A DNA stretch of 64,000 bases from Hyunsoonleella flava (GTDB lineage Bacteria > Bacteroidota > Bacteroidia > Flavobacteriales > Flavobacteriaceae), in NCBI RefSeq assembly GCF_004310325.1, contig NZ_SIRT01000011.1:62001-126000 (forward strand). Direction: 5' to 3'. Of the stretch, positions 43,239 through 52,138 are shown in pieces. The position numbers and the translations under genes are program-made. A model generated the notes under the pieces. It saw nothing but the letters and a program-made list of their open reading frames with translations, had not been told where the DNA came from and did not search any database. How positions within the stretch are numbered: the first letter of the stretch is position 1; each line of letters begins with the position of its first letter.

Positions 43239-45830
43239 TTATGCCGAATTTCTACTCGCATTAATATTGCCAAACAGAGATCGTGTTACTATTTTTTCAA
43301 AAATCACCTTTTCTGGATCATCTTTTGGAACACCTGCTTTTTCAAATTCTTGAATTTTCTTCAAAGCATATTGCTGAATGGTTAATAATGGTAAAACGAT
43401 ATGTTCTCTTACCTCAATTGAGGCTTTACTTGTTGGCTCGTTTTCCATAAGCTCATCATACCCCGATAATTTAAGTAATAAGCGCTCTGTGGTAAGGTAT
43501 TCTTCGTAGATAATTTTCCAAAACTCACCAAACTCTTCATCTTTTGACATGTATTTTGTTAAATCGAAGAACGATTTGGTCAAAGACATCATACTATTAT
43601 CAATTAATGTTTTAAAGAATTTAGAGTTGGTGTATAACTGCACAACCTTATCCCATTCGCCTCTATCTTCATATAACTTTAAAGCGGTACCAACACCATA
43701 AAAACCAGGGACGTTTTGTTTTAACTGACTCCAAGAACCTACAAACGGAATAGCTCTTAAATCAGAGAAGACTAGTTTGTCAGATTTACCACGTTTAGAT
43801 GGTCTACTGCCTATATTGGTTTTTGCATAGTATTTTAGGGTACTCATACGCTCCAAGTATGGTATGAACATAGGATGACTTTTAAAGTCTTTGTAGGTTT
43901 GGTAGCTGGTTTCGGCAAGATCATCCATTACAGCTCTATCTTTATCAGATAAGAGATTCTTCTCCCCATCAATTCTGTTTTTTATTCCAGAACTAATTAA
44001 TTGCTCAAGATTATATTGAGACGAATCATTTGTTCCAAAATTAGAGCTTACCGTTTGTCCTTGTATGGTTACCTGTACTTCTTTATCTTCAATAGTAGGA
44101 CCTAAAGACGAGTAGAAGTTGTGTGTTTTTCCACCACCTCTTGCTGGTGGGCCACCTCTACCATCAAAAAATATGGCTGTAATATCATATTTTCTAGACA
44201 TTGCTGTCAATAACTCTTTGGCCTTGTAAATACCCCAGTTTGCCATTAAATATCCGCCATCTTTCGTGCCGTCGGAGAAACCTAGCATAATGTGCTGTTT
44301 ACTACCTCTTGCCCTTAGATGTTTCATATATTCTGGATTTTGATATAATTGCTCCATCACACCTGGTGCGTTTTCTAAATCTGGAATGGTTTCAAACAAA
44401 GGTGCAATATCTACAGTAAGGGCATCTTTAAAACCAACTATTTTAAGCATTGCAAAAAGCTGCATTACATTTAGAGCCGTTTGGTTATTGCTAATGATGT
44501 ATCTGTTTGCACCGCGTTCGCCATTACTATCCTGAATGCCTTTGATTATGGCGATGGTTTTGAGTGTGTTTTTTACCATTTCATCTTCAAAAATATCTAA
44601 ATCTTCAATGTCGTCATTTGCTTTTGATAAAATTTCAATTTGTTCAGCTTCAGATAAATCGTGATAGTTTTTTGGGAAAGATTTACTGCCTTTTTCAATT
44701 AAATAATCAATTACAGTAGTGAATACAGCATGATGAATTCTACTATCTTGTCTTATATCAAGTGTTGCAAATCTATAGCCAAACAAATGCACTCTGTTTA
44801 TTAAGCTATTGATTTCATTGACGTAAAGCGATTGATGTTGCTCTACCACAAGGTTTCTAATAACAAACAATTCTTTGATAAACTCTTCTAATGTGATTGC
44901 CTTTTTTGTTTTTAAATCTATACTGTATTCATACATTATAGTTTCTAAGCGTATTACTTTATCCTCTACGCCTCTAAAGGTTAGCTTTTTTCTTAAATCT
45001 CTTAAATCTTCGTAATACTTTTTAAGAATGGAGCGTTTTAATTTATTTGCAACTTTTAGAGTGGTTTTTGGTTTAACAAATGGATTTCCATCTCTATCAC
45101 CACCAGGCCAAAAACCAATATTTATAATATCATTGTGCTTTTTGCCATCGGCATAAATATTGGTTTGAATATAGTTATATATATCACCAAAAGTTTTGTA
45201 AAATACATTTTCTAAGTACCACATAAGGCTTTTTGCTTCAGCGTATGGTGTGGGTTTTTTATGTTTAAAAAACGGTGTTTTTCCAAGTTGGCCAAAAAGA
45301 TTGTTTATACCAGATAAATCATTTTCTTTAATTGCTTTGGTTAAGGAAGTAATAATACCTAAAACCGAACCTGGATAAAACTGAGTAGGGTGGGCTGTTA
45401 AAACAATACGCACCTTAAATTCTTCTAAAAAGGCTTTAAGTTCGTCCATTTTTCCTTCAGACATGGCAGACCCTTTCAGGTTTCTAAGTGTACCAACACC
45501 ATCCATATTGTTTACAACAGGGAAAGCGGCGTCCTCTATGGCATCAAATAAAACTACCTGTCTTTCAATATATTGAATAAACCTGAACAACAAGTTTATT
45601 TGGCTTTGCTTATTACGTCTTGCTTGATATTTAGTAAAAAAAGTTTCTACAATGGTAGTAGGGTCATCCCCATTTTCAAAACCTTTCTTGCAGGTTTCAT
45701 GAAATAACGGCAATAAAACACCAGTTTTTGTAACGGCATCAAAAGGTAATGTCATAAATATACTGTTGTATATATTATACTTGGACAATACGGTTTGATT
45801 AAATCTAATTAACTTTGGTTCTACAGACAT
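43239..45830 (-). CDS. ppc: Phosphoenolpyruvate carboxylase
   Basis: An 863-residue bacterial-type PEP carboxylase that makes oxaloacetate for anaplerosis. Motifs: LTAHPTQ (His147; most enzymes have HPTE), GFWPGGDRDGNPFV, GFSDGTKDGGYLMANW and the glycine loop FFDGRGGPPARGGGK. The C-terminus reads NASRNSA, where the usual end is RNTG, keeping the Asn that binds the allosteric aspartate/malate. The length is slightly below the usual 880-920. It converges on the amt cluster and supplies carbon skeletons matching ammonium intake. Confidence 0.95.
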   Translation of the reverse strand: MSVEPKLIRFNQTVLSKYNIYNSIFMTLPFDAVTKTGVLLPLFHETCKKGFENGDDPTTIVETFFTKYQARRNKQSQINLLFRFIQYIERQVVLFDAIEDAAFPVVNNMDGVGTLRNLKGSAMSEGKMDELKAFLEEFKVRIVLTAHPTQFYPGSVLGIITSLTKAIKENDLSGINNLFGQLGKTPFFKHKKPTPYAEAKSLMWYLENVFYKTFGDIYNYIQTNIYADGKKHNDIINIGFWPGGDRDGNPFVKPKTTLKVANKLKRSILKKYYEDLRDLRKKLTFRGVEDKVIRLETIMYEYSIDLKTKKAITLEEFIKELFVIRNLVVEQHQSLYVNEINSLINRVHLFGYRFATLDIRQDSRIHHAVFTTVIDYLIEKGSKSFPKNYHDLSEAEQIEILSKANDDIEDLDIFEDEMVKNTLKTIAIIKGIQDSNGERGANRYIISNNQTALNVMQLFAMLKIVGFKDALTVDIAPLFETIPDLENAPGVMEQLYQNPEYMKHLRARGSKQHIMLGFSDGTKDGGYLMANWGIYKAKELLTAMSRKYDITAIFFDGRGGPPARGGGKTHNFYSSLGPTIEDKEVQVTIQGQTVSSNFGTNDSSQYNLEQLISSGIKNRIDGEKNLLSDKDRAVMDDLAETSYQTYKDFKSHPMFIPYLERMSTLKYYAKTNIGSRPSKRGKSDKLVFSDLRAIPFVGSWSQLKQNVPGFYGVGTALKLYEDRGEWDKVVQLYTNSKFFKTLIDNSMMSLTKSFFDLTKYMSKDEEFGEFWKIIYEEYLTTERLLLKLSGYDELMENEPTSKASIEVREHIVLPLLTIQQYALKKIQEFEKAGVPKDDPEKVIFEKIVTRSLFGNINASRNSA

Positions 45831-46266
45831 ATATTCAGCTTTAGTAAAATGAGTCGTAAAAATACTAAAGGATTGTGTAACCTACCAGTCCATTAAAAGT
45901 TTTGTCAATATTTGTGATTTAAGGAATTATGGTTGTGAATAATTAAATAAAAAACGTACAATCTCAATATCTTTTTAATTAACATCGTTGGAAAACTGGT
46001 TTTCAGACTATTGTAAGATTGCTGTAATTGTTGAAGGAAGAATAAGGAGTCTTAATTGTGGATTTTTCGTTTTTGATTTTTTTAAATATTACTGCCTTTG
46101 ATTAACAATAACTTAACGATTTAATTAAAAGATTAAAGGTCTTTTATTCGGGTTTATTTTTATTCAAAATAGGGTACCACCAATCTTTTTTATTAAGATA
46201 TTTGTACCATAAAGCTTAATTAGCGACAACCAACCATGTTTTTGTAATTAAACATTTAAGAACTAA
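45831..46266. other. 436-bp divergent region ppc / nadA
   Basis: There is no gene. Near the nadA side, GATATTTG (46197-46204) is a one-mismatch -7 element. It sits inside an imperfect palindrome with outer arms GGTAC (46173-46177) and GTACC (46204-46208) and inner arms ATCTT (46183-46187) and AAGAT (46195-46199). The ppc-proximal 300 bp are AT-rich with no structure that I can support. Confidence 0.55.
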
Positions 46267-47193
46267 ATGGACTTAGTAAAGGAAATAAACCGACTTAAAA
46301 AAGAAAAAAATGCGGTGATTTTAGCCCATTATTACCAAGTAGGCGAAATTCAGGATATTGCGGACTATGTAGGTGATAGTTTAGGTTTGTCGCAAAAAGC
46401 TGCTGAAACGGATGCAGATATGATTGTGTTTGCAGGTGTGCATTTTATGGCCGAAACCGCTAAAATATTAAGTCCGTCAAAAACCGTAGTGTTGCCAGAT
46501 TTAAACGCCGGTTGTTCTTTGGCAGATTCTTGTCCACCAGAAGCTTTTGAAAAATTTACCAAAGCCCATCCAGATCACGTAGTGATTACCTACGTAAATT
46601 GTTCTGCAGAAATTAAAGCGCTAAGTGATATTGTTTGCACCTCGTCAAACGCTCTTAAAATTGTAGAATCTATTCCAAAGGAAACACCAATTATTTTTGC
46701 TCCAGATAAAAATTTAGGTCGATATATCATTAATGAAACGGGAAGAGATATGTTACTATGGGACGGCAGTTGCATTGTGCATGAAGCTTTTTCTATGGAA
46801 AAATTAATTCAGTTGCACAAAAAATATCCCGACTATAAAATTATAGCACATCCAGAATCTGAAACACATATTTTAGATACTGCTACCTATATTGGTTCTA
46901 CTTCTGGAATGATAAATTATGTGAAAGCGCATCAAGATCAAAAATTTATCGTGGCTACCGAAGCAGGAATACTTCATAAAATGCAACAGGAAATGCCCAA
47001 TACCGAGTTAGTTCCGGCACCTGCAAAGGAAGATAATACCTGTGCATGTAGCGAGTGTCACTTCATGAAAATGAATACCATGCAAAAACTTTATGATTGT
47101 ATGCTCAATGAGTCTCCACAAATAGAAGTAGACCCGGCAATCATTGAACGGGCGCTGTTACCTATTGAGCGTATGCTTGAGCTTTCAAAATAA
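46267..47193 (+). CDS. nadA: Quinolinate synthase
   Basis: A 308-residue NadA that condenses iminoaspartate with dihydroxyacetone phosphate to give quinolinate in de novo NAD synthesis. Visible are [20 protein letters not shown] (20-39), the cluster cysteines in [11 protein letters not shown] (about 79-89), CTSSNA (about 125-130) and [13 protein letters not shown] near 260, and the HPE of AHPESE. The 4Fe-4S cluster needs three of these. The gene is followed 3 nt later by nadB, the enzyme that makes its substrate. No nadC is in the window. Confidence 0.97.
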   Translation: MDLVKEINRLKKEKNAVILAHYYQVGEIQDIADYVGDSLGLSQKAAETDADMIVFAGVHFMAETAKILSPSKTVVLPDLNAGCSLADSCPPEAFEKFTKAHPDHVVITYVNCSAEIKALSDIVCTSSNALKIVESIPKETPIIFAPDKNLGRYIINETGRDMLLWDGSCIVHEAFSMEKLIQLHKKYPDYKIIAHPESETHILDTATYIGSTSGMINYVKAHQDQKFIVATEAGILHKMQQEMPNTELVPAPAKEDNTCACSECHFMKMNTMQKLYDCMLNESPQIEVDPAIIERALLPIERMLELSK

Positions 47194-47196
47194 ATT

Positions 47197-48765
47197 ATGA
47201 TTATTACTGATTATCTGGTTATTGGTTCAGGAATAGCAGGCTTAACGTTTGCTGTTAAAATTGCTGAAGAATTTCCAGAACGGAAAGTAGTGATTGTAAC
47301 CAAGGATAGCGAAGATGAATCCAATACCAAATACGCCCAAGGAGGTGTGGCTATAGTCTTAGATAAAGACCAAGATTCTTTTAAAAAACATATTAAAGAC
47401 ACCTTGATTGCGGGAGATGGATTATGCGATGAAGCTGTAGTAAAAATGGTAGTTGAAGAAGGGCCTAAACGACTGGAAGAGCTATTATTATGGGGTGCAA
47501 ATTTTGATACTGACCCTGACGGGGCTTTTAGTTTAGGGAAGGAAGGCGGGCATTCTGAATACAGGATTATTCACCATAAGGACATCACAGGTTACGAAAT
47601 TGAACGTGCTTTGTTAACACGTGTGCGTCAATTACCAAATATAGAATTATTGCCTTATCACTTCGCCATTGATTTAATTACAGATCATCATATAAAAGAT
47701 TCTGGAGTAAAACCGAAAACGTGTTATGGAGCTTACGTGCTCAACCAAAAAACTGGATATATTTTTACTGTAAAGGCAAATAGTACCTTATTGGCTACAG
47801 GTGGTATAGGTAAAGTTTATGGACATACTACCAACCCAACAATTGCTACTGGAGATGGTATTGCCATGGCGTATCGCGCAAAAGCACGTGTTAAGGATAT
47901 GGAATTTGTACAATTTCATCCTACAGCTTTATATGATGTGGAAGGTGGTTCCTCATTTTTAATTTCGGAAGCCGTTAGGGGTTTTGGTGCCTATTTAAGA
48001 AATAAAAAAGGCTACAGGTTTATACCTGATTATGATGATAGGGCGGAATTAGCTTCAAGGGATATTGTGTCTCAAAGTATTGACAATGAGCTTAAGAAGT
48101 CTGGAGACGCTCACGTATTTTTGGATTGTACCCATTTAGATATAGAGAAGTTTAAAAAGCATTTTCCAAATATTTATGATAAATGTTTAGAAAACCATAT
48201 TGATATTGAAACGGATTGGATTCCTGTTGTGCCTGCCTCCCATTATTTATGCGGTGGGATTCAGGTGGATAAAAAAGGAAAAACAACACTAGAAAATTTA
48301 TTTGCCTGTGGTGAATGCACCCGTACAGGACTTCATGGTGCTAACAGGCTGGCATCAAACTCCCTATTAGAAGCATTGGTATACGCTCATAATATTTACA
48401 AGTACCATTCAAAACATAAATTAGAAGCTGTAAATGTAGAAATTCCGCTTTGGAATGAAGAAGGCACGGTAATTACCAAAGAACATGTTTTAATTCAGCA
48501 TAATTTAAAAGAACTGCAAGCATTAATGCGCGACTACGTAGGTATTGTTAGGAATAATGCGCGTTTAAAAAGAGCAGTAAAACGTTTGGATGTAATTTAT
48601 ACCGAAGTTGAGGATTTGTATCGCGAATCAAAAGTGACGACTTCATTATGTGAATTAAGAAACATGATAAACGTTGCCCATTTAATTATTAATCAATCTT
48701 TAGAGCGAAAAGAAAATAAGGGTGGTTATTTTAATAGTGATAACATCAATGTGATTGTAGGTTAG
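47197..48765 (+). CDS. nadB: L-aspartate oxidase
   Basis: A 522-residue flavoenzyme that oxidises L-aspartate to iminoaspartate for NadA. The FAD site is LVIGSGIAGLTFAVKIAE (6-23), followed by SNTKYAQGGVAIV; the active-site region reads EFVQFHPTALYD (about 237-248) and the second substrate segment HYLCGGIQVDKKG. FACGECTRTGLHGANRLASNSLLEALVYA closes the flavin domain, and a C-terminal helical bundle follows. It starts 3 nt after nadA, so the two are one operon. A strong terminator follows. Confidence 0.97.
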   Translation: MIITDYLVIGSGIAGLTFAVKIAEEFPERKVVIVTKDSEDESNTKYAQGGVAIVLDKDQDSFKKHIKDTLIAGDGLCDEAVVKMVVEEGPKRLEELLLWGANFDTDPDGAFSLGKEGGHSEYRIIHHKDITGYEIERALLTRVRQLPNIELLPYHFAIDLITDHHIKDSGVKPKTCYGAYVLNQKTGYIFTVKANSTLLATGGIGKVYGHTTNPTIATGDGIAMAYRAKARVKDMEFVQFHPTALYDVEGGSSFLISEAVRGFGAYLRNKKGYRFIPDYDDRAELASRDIVSQSIDNELKKSGDAHVFLDCTHLDIEKFKKHFPNIYDKCLENHIDIETDWIPVVPASHYLCGGIQVDKKGKTTLENLFACGECTRTGLHGANRLASNSLLEALVYAHNIYKYHSKHKLEAVNVEIPLWNEEGTVITKEHVLIQHNLKELQALMRDYVGIVRNNARLKRAVKRLDVIYTEVEDLYRESKVTTSLCELRNMINVAHLIINQSLERKENKGGYFNSDNINVIVG

Positions 48766-48786
48766 TTGTTATGTATAAAAAAAGAA

Positions 48787-48810
48787 AAGGCGCTTCCCTC
48801 AAAGCGCCTT
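48787..48810. terminator. Bidirectional terminator between nadB and ssb
   Basis: AAGGCGCTT (48787-48795) and AAGCGCCTT (48802-48810) are perfect arms with a 6-nt loop, flanked by A-rich and T-rich runs (TTCTTTCCTTTTT after, AAAAAAAG before). It can serve both convergent genes. Confidence 0.88.
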
Positions 48811-48836
48811 CTTTCCTTTTTGGAACAAAAAAAGGT

Positions 48837-49169
48837 CTATTTACTAAGCATTAGCAGTTCGTTGCAAATTACCTCAGTAATATAACGTTGGTTACCATTT
48901 TTATCTTCATAACTTCTGTTGGTCAATTTGCCCTCAACGGCAATTTCCTTTCCTTTAGAAATATAGTTTTCAACTACATTTACTAATCCACCTCTCACAA
49001 CCACATTGTGCCAATAAGCGCGTTCTACTTTGTTGCCACTTTTATCTTTGTAGCTGTCGTCTGTGGCAATCGAAAATTTTGCAATTTTATTGCCATTGCT
49101 GAAGTTAATAATTTCAGGATCTTGTCCTAATCTACCAATCAACTGTACTTTGTTTCTAAGTGCGTTCAT
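48837..49169 (-). CDS. ssb: Short single-stranded DNA-binding protein (SSB family)
   Basis: A 110-residue OB-fold SSB. It begins NKVQLIGRLGQDPEI, continues with AKFSIATDDSY and AYWHNVVVRG, and ends VICNELLMLSK, so it covers only the DNA-binding domain. The flexible linker and acidic DDIPF-type tip that recruit partner proteins in the main SSB are absent. It is therefore probably an accessory paralogue (natural competence or stress) rather than the replicative SSB, though some lineages use short forms. It stands alone. Confidence 0.9.
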   Translation of the reverse strand: MNALRNKVQLIGRLGQDPEIINFSNGNKIAKFSIATDDSYKDKSGNKVERAYWHNVVVRGGLVNVVENYISKGKEIAVEGKLTNRSYEDKNGNQRYITEVICNELLMLSK

Positions 49170-49299
49170 AATTTTAAATTTTAATGTTTAACAGTTAATA
49201 CCATCGAGTTCTTATGTTTCGACACTGCAAATATGTAACAGCATTGAAAAGTTATTCGGTGATTACGCATTTAAATTCGTTTGTAAATATTTGTAGTCG

Positions 49300-49331
49300 T
49301 TTGTAAACGGATAATAATTATTGTATATTTG
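49300..49331 (+). promoter_or_regulatory. Bacteroidota-type promoter of the DinB-like gene
   Basis: TTTG (49300-49303), 20 bp, then TATATTTG (49324-49331): an exact match to the -33 TTTG / -7 TAnnTTTG consensus with correct spacing. Transcription would start near 49338, about 12 nt before ATG 49350, ruling out the upstream in-frame TTG at 49329 as the start codon. Confidence 0.75.
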
Positions 49332-49349
49332 GCAAGAACATTAGTAAAT

Positions 49350-49859
49350 ATGGGGTTTCATGACATCATTAATCAATTAGAAAGCAATCAAGAGGTTTTT
49401 GACAATCTTTTAAAAAATAAAACCGATTACCATTATAATTGGCGTCCAAAACCTGAAAAGTGGAATCTTTTAGAGATAGTTTGCCATCTTTTAGACGAAG
49501 AAATTTTGGATTTTAGGGCACGTGTAAAACATGCTTTGGAATACCATGAAAATGAGTTGGTACCGATTGACCCCGAAGGTTGGGTAAAAACCCATAATTA
49601 TAAAAGTAAGGATTACCACCAAACACTTAAATTGTTTTTAAAAGAACGTACTAACTCCATTGTATGGTTAAACCAACTTAAGGATGTTGATTGGGATAGT
49701 TCATTGAGTCATCCGCACCTTGGGAATTTATCAGCAGAACTGTTTTTAAGAAACTGGTTGGCTCATGATTATTTACATATCAGACAAATACTAAGATATA
49801 ACCATAGCCTTTTAAAGTTGTCTTCAAAAATTGAATTAAATTATGCTGGTGATTGGTAA
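49350..49859 (+). CDS. DinB-like (DUF664/DfsB) four-helix protein
   Basis: A 169-residue protein of the DinB/YfiT-like four-helix superfamily. Three His positions that bind a metal in the family are plausible in CHLLDEE (helix 2), and LAHDYLHIRQI (helix 4). NWRPKPEKWNLLEIVCHLLDEE is the typical helix-2 entry. Members act as thiol-dependent transferases or are uncharacterised. The start is ATG 49350, because an in-frame TTG at 49329 falls inside the -7 element. A GNAT gene follows after 12 nt. Confidence 0.85.
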   Translation: MGFHDIINQLESNQEVFDNLLKNKTDYHYNWRPKPEKWNLLEIVCHLLDEEILDFRARVKHALEYHENELVPIDPEGWVKTHNYKSKDYHQTLKLFLKERTNSIVWLNQLKDVDWDSSLSHPHLGNLSAELFLRNWLAHDYLHIRQILRYNHSLLKLSSKIELNYAGDW

Positions 49860-49871
49860 AATAATTAAAAA

Positions 49872-50405
49872 ATGAAATTTCATATTGAGACAGAGCGTTT
49901 GATTTTAAGAGAACTCCGATTGACAGATTTAGACGGTATGTTTGAATTAGACTCCAATCCAGAAGTTCACAAATATTTGGGTAACAAACCCGTTAAAACT
50001 AGATCTGAATCTCAGAAAATTATAGAAAGTGTTTTAAATCAATATAAAGATCGTGGCATTGGGCGCTGGGCGGCTATTGAAAAATCGTCAGGAGATTTTA
50101 TTGGTTGGTCTGGAATTCGACTTAACCAAGAATATAATATGAATGGTTTTACCAAATACTACGATGTAGGTTACAGACTGATTCCAAAATTTTGGGGCAA
50201 AGGGTATGCTACCGAATCTGGAAAGGCAGCAATTGATTATGCATTTAATGAAATGGGGCTTTCTAGAATTTATGCCACCACGGAAATAGGAAATCAAGCG
50301 TCGCATAATGCACTTTTAAAAATTGGGTTGACGTATTTGAATGACTTCTATTTTGAACCAGAACAACTGCAATTACGTTGGTATAAAATGGAAAAACCTG
50401 AATAA
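49872..50405 (+). CDS. GNAT acetyltransferase, RimJ/RimL type
   Basis: A 177-residue GNAT with the RimJ/RimL plan: IETERLILRELRLTDLDGMFEL at the N-terminus, and acetyl-CoA motif A as YRLIPKFWGKGYATESGKAAIDYAF (about 105-129). Substrate is open: ribosomal protein, antibiotic or small amine. It is 12 nt after the DinB-like gene and probably in the same transcript. Confidence 0.9.
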   Translation: MKFHIETERLILRELRLTDLDGMFELDSNPEVHKYLGNKPVKTRSESQKIIESVLNQYKDRGIGRWAAIEKSSGDFIGWSGIRLNQEYNMNGFTKYYDVGYRLIPKFWGKGYATESGKAAIDYAFNEMGLSRIYATTEIGNQASHNALLKIGLTYLNDFYFEPEQLQLRWYKMEKPE

Positions 50406-50437
50406 GGTAGTTTTAAATTAAAAAAGAATTGATAGAA

Positions 50438-50788
50438 ATGGAAAAGCAGTGTTTGGAATGTGGCGATAAAATTGTTGGTAGAATCGATAAGAAATTCTGT
50501 AGCGATGGTTGTAGAAATGCCTATAACAATCGCATAAATAAAGACAGTAAAAACCTTATCAGGAATACTAATAATCGTTTACGAAAAAACCACAGGATTT
50601 TAGAAAGACTCAATCCTGATGGTAAAGTTACGCGCTCTAAAGCAACACTTGTTGAAATGGGATTTGACTTTAACTATTTCACGAGTATTTATACAACAAA
50701 AGCGGGTAAAGTATACTATTTTGTTTACGATCAAGGCTACTTGCCCATTGAAGGCGATTATTATGCGCTGGTGAAACGAAAGAAGTAA
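50438..50788 (+). CDS. Small zinc-finger protein, unknown function
   Basis: A 116-residue protein. It starts MEKQCLECGDKIVGRIDKKF and continues CSDGCRNAYNNR, so Cys5, Cys8, Cys21 and Cys25 form a treble-clef-like zinc site as in DUF2116-type fingers. The rest (about 40-116) is basic, ending in a strand-rich part (KVYYFVYDQGYLPIEGDYYAL). Nucleic-acid binding is plausible. I prefer ATG 50438 to the TTG at 50429. It is 32 bp after the GNAT gene. Confidence 0.75.
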   Translation: MEKQCLECGDKIVGRIDKKFCSDGCRNAYNNRINKDSKNLIRNTNNRLRKNHRILERLNPDGKVTRSKATLVEMGFDFNYFTSIYTTKAGKVYYFVYDQGYLPIEGDYYALVKRKK

Positions 50789-50846
50789 AACGTGTAACGG
50801 ATTAAAAAATTAAGATACTTATATAACAAACAGCTAACCCATTTAA

Positions 50847-51542
50847 ATGCCAGAACAAATTATAGTTCCCATAGTTATAGTAGTTATCATTATCACTATT
50901 GGAATTCTCGTTTACTACTTTAGTAAAAAACAAAAAATACTCAGAAAGCTTTCAAAGTTAAAGCGCAAGGATATTCTTCAGTTTAGAACCAACGAACCCA
51001 CCAAAGTTACAGGTAAAGTATTGCATGTACATGAGCCATTTGTCGCGCCATTTAGTAAACGAAAATGTGTGGCTTACGAGTTTAAGATTCAGCAGCGAAA
51101 AAAGCGAGGAAAAAACTCCTATTGGAAAACATTGGTGGATGAAAAAAACATTCAAGACTTTTTTATTGAGCAAAAAGGAGAGGTAGCCATGATAAAACCG
51201 CAAACAGATCCATTAAATTTTGAAATATATTTGGTGGAGGATGAACATGTGTCCTCAGGTTTTTTTAATGCACCAACAGCTGAATTTAAAAATTTATTAC
51301 AAGCCTATAATATTAACAGTAGAAATCTTTTAGGATTTAATAAACGGCTACGATACACCGAGCGCATACTAGAAGTTGGCGAAACGGTAACTGTTGGTGG
51401 TATTGCCAAATGGAAGGCAGTAGATATAACTATCGATGGCTACAACTATTCTAAAATTGCAACCTTAGAAAGTATAAAGGAACAAGAGATAATAATTACC
51501 GATTTGCCCAAAGCAAGACTTCAAAAAAGAGAACGTCTATAA
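50847..51542 (+). CDS. Membrane-anchored GIDE-like domain protein
   Basis: A 231-residue protein with one N-terminal membrane helix (about 6-24) and a GIDE-like domain (about 45-225) recognisable from KRKCVAYEFKIQQRKKRGKNSYW, KNIQDFFIEQKGEVAMIKP and GETVTVGGIAKWKAV. In eukaryotes this domain occurs in the mitochondrial E3 ligase MUL1; in bacteria it occurs without a RING and its function is unknown. The protein faces the cytoplasm or periplasm from a single anchor. It converges with the CBS gene 2 bp away. Confidence 0.75.
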   Translation: MPEQIIVPIVIVVIIITIGILVYYFSKKQKILRKLSKLKRKDILQFRTNEPTKVTGKVLHVHEPFVAPFSKRKCVAYEFKIQQRKKRGKNSYWKTLVDEKNIQDFFIEQKGEVAMIKPQTDPLNFEIYLVEDEHVSSGFFNAPTAEFKNLLQAYNINSRNLLGFNKRLRYTERILEVGETVTVGGIAKWKAVDITIDGYNYSKIATLESIKEQEIIITDLPKARLQKRERL

Positions 51543-51544
51543 AA

Positions 51545-52012
51545 CTATTTCCAAGTTTGTCCCTTAAGTTTCATAGCGGCTTTTAGAACATCTTTTTGAC
51601 TTATTTGCCCTACCAGTTTACCATTTTCAACTATTGGGAAACGACGACGCTTTGCCTCTAAAAATTTCTTAGCAGCGTCAAATATATTCATATTACCGTC
51701 TATAGTTTCAACATTACCTACCATGTGTTTTTCTATGGTTTGGTCTTGCATTGGCATATTATAGTAGCGGCTTTCGCTTATTTGCTTGATGCAGTCTCCT
51801 TCTGAAATGATACCGATTAACTCCTGTTTCTCGTTAACCACTGGGCCTCCGGAAATTCTATTTTTAATTAAAGCCTGCATTACGCTTTCAATAGACTGAT
51901 CAGGAGTAAAGGTTATCAAATTTCTCGTCATGTAGTCACTCACCTTTAGTGGTGTGTTGTCAGCTGCTGTTGATTGTTGTCTTCTCGACCCTTGAAAACT
52001 TTTAATGCCCAT
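51545..52012 (-). CDS. CBS-domain pair protein
   Basis: A 155-residue protein made almost wholly of two CBS motifs (about 27-85 and 95-152): SDYMTRNLITFTPDQSIESVMQALIKNRISGGPVVNEKQELIGIISEGD, split here into two halves in the sequence, with the second motif ending RRFPIVENGKLVGQISQKDVLKA. CBS pairs bind adenosine nucleotides and act as energy sensors. A partner enzyme is not evident. ATG 52012 is taken as the start; the TTG at 52021 is weaker. Confidence 0.88.
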   Translation of the reverse strand: MGIKSFQGSRRQQSTAADNTPLKVSDYMTRNLITFTPDQSIESVMQALIKNRISGGPVVNEKQELIGIISEGDCIKQISESRYYNMPMQDQTIEKHMVGNVETIDGNMNIFDAAKKFLEAKRRRFPIVENGKLVGQISQKDVLKAAMKLKGQTWK

Positions 52013-52138
52013 AATATTCAAATTTTGTTAAACTTAAATATAGATAAAAATAATTAGTTTTCCTAAAACAGTGATTTATGGGCAGCTAGCAGGCATTATT
52101 TTGTATTTTTATAAATACAAATAAACTAAACTAAGATT

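Noticed and set aside
49329-49349. TTG start extending the DinB-like protein
   Set aside because: The codon lies inside a consensus -7 promoter element, so it is not in the message.
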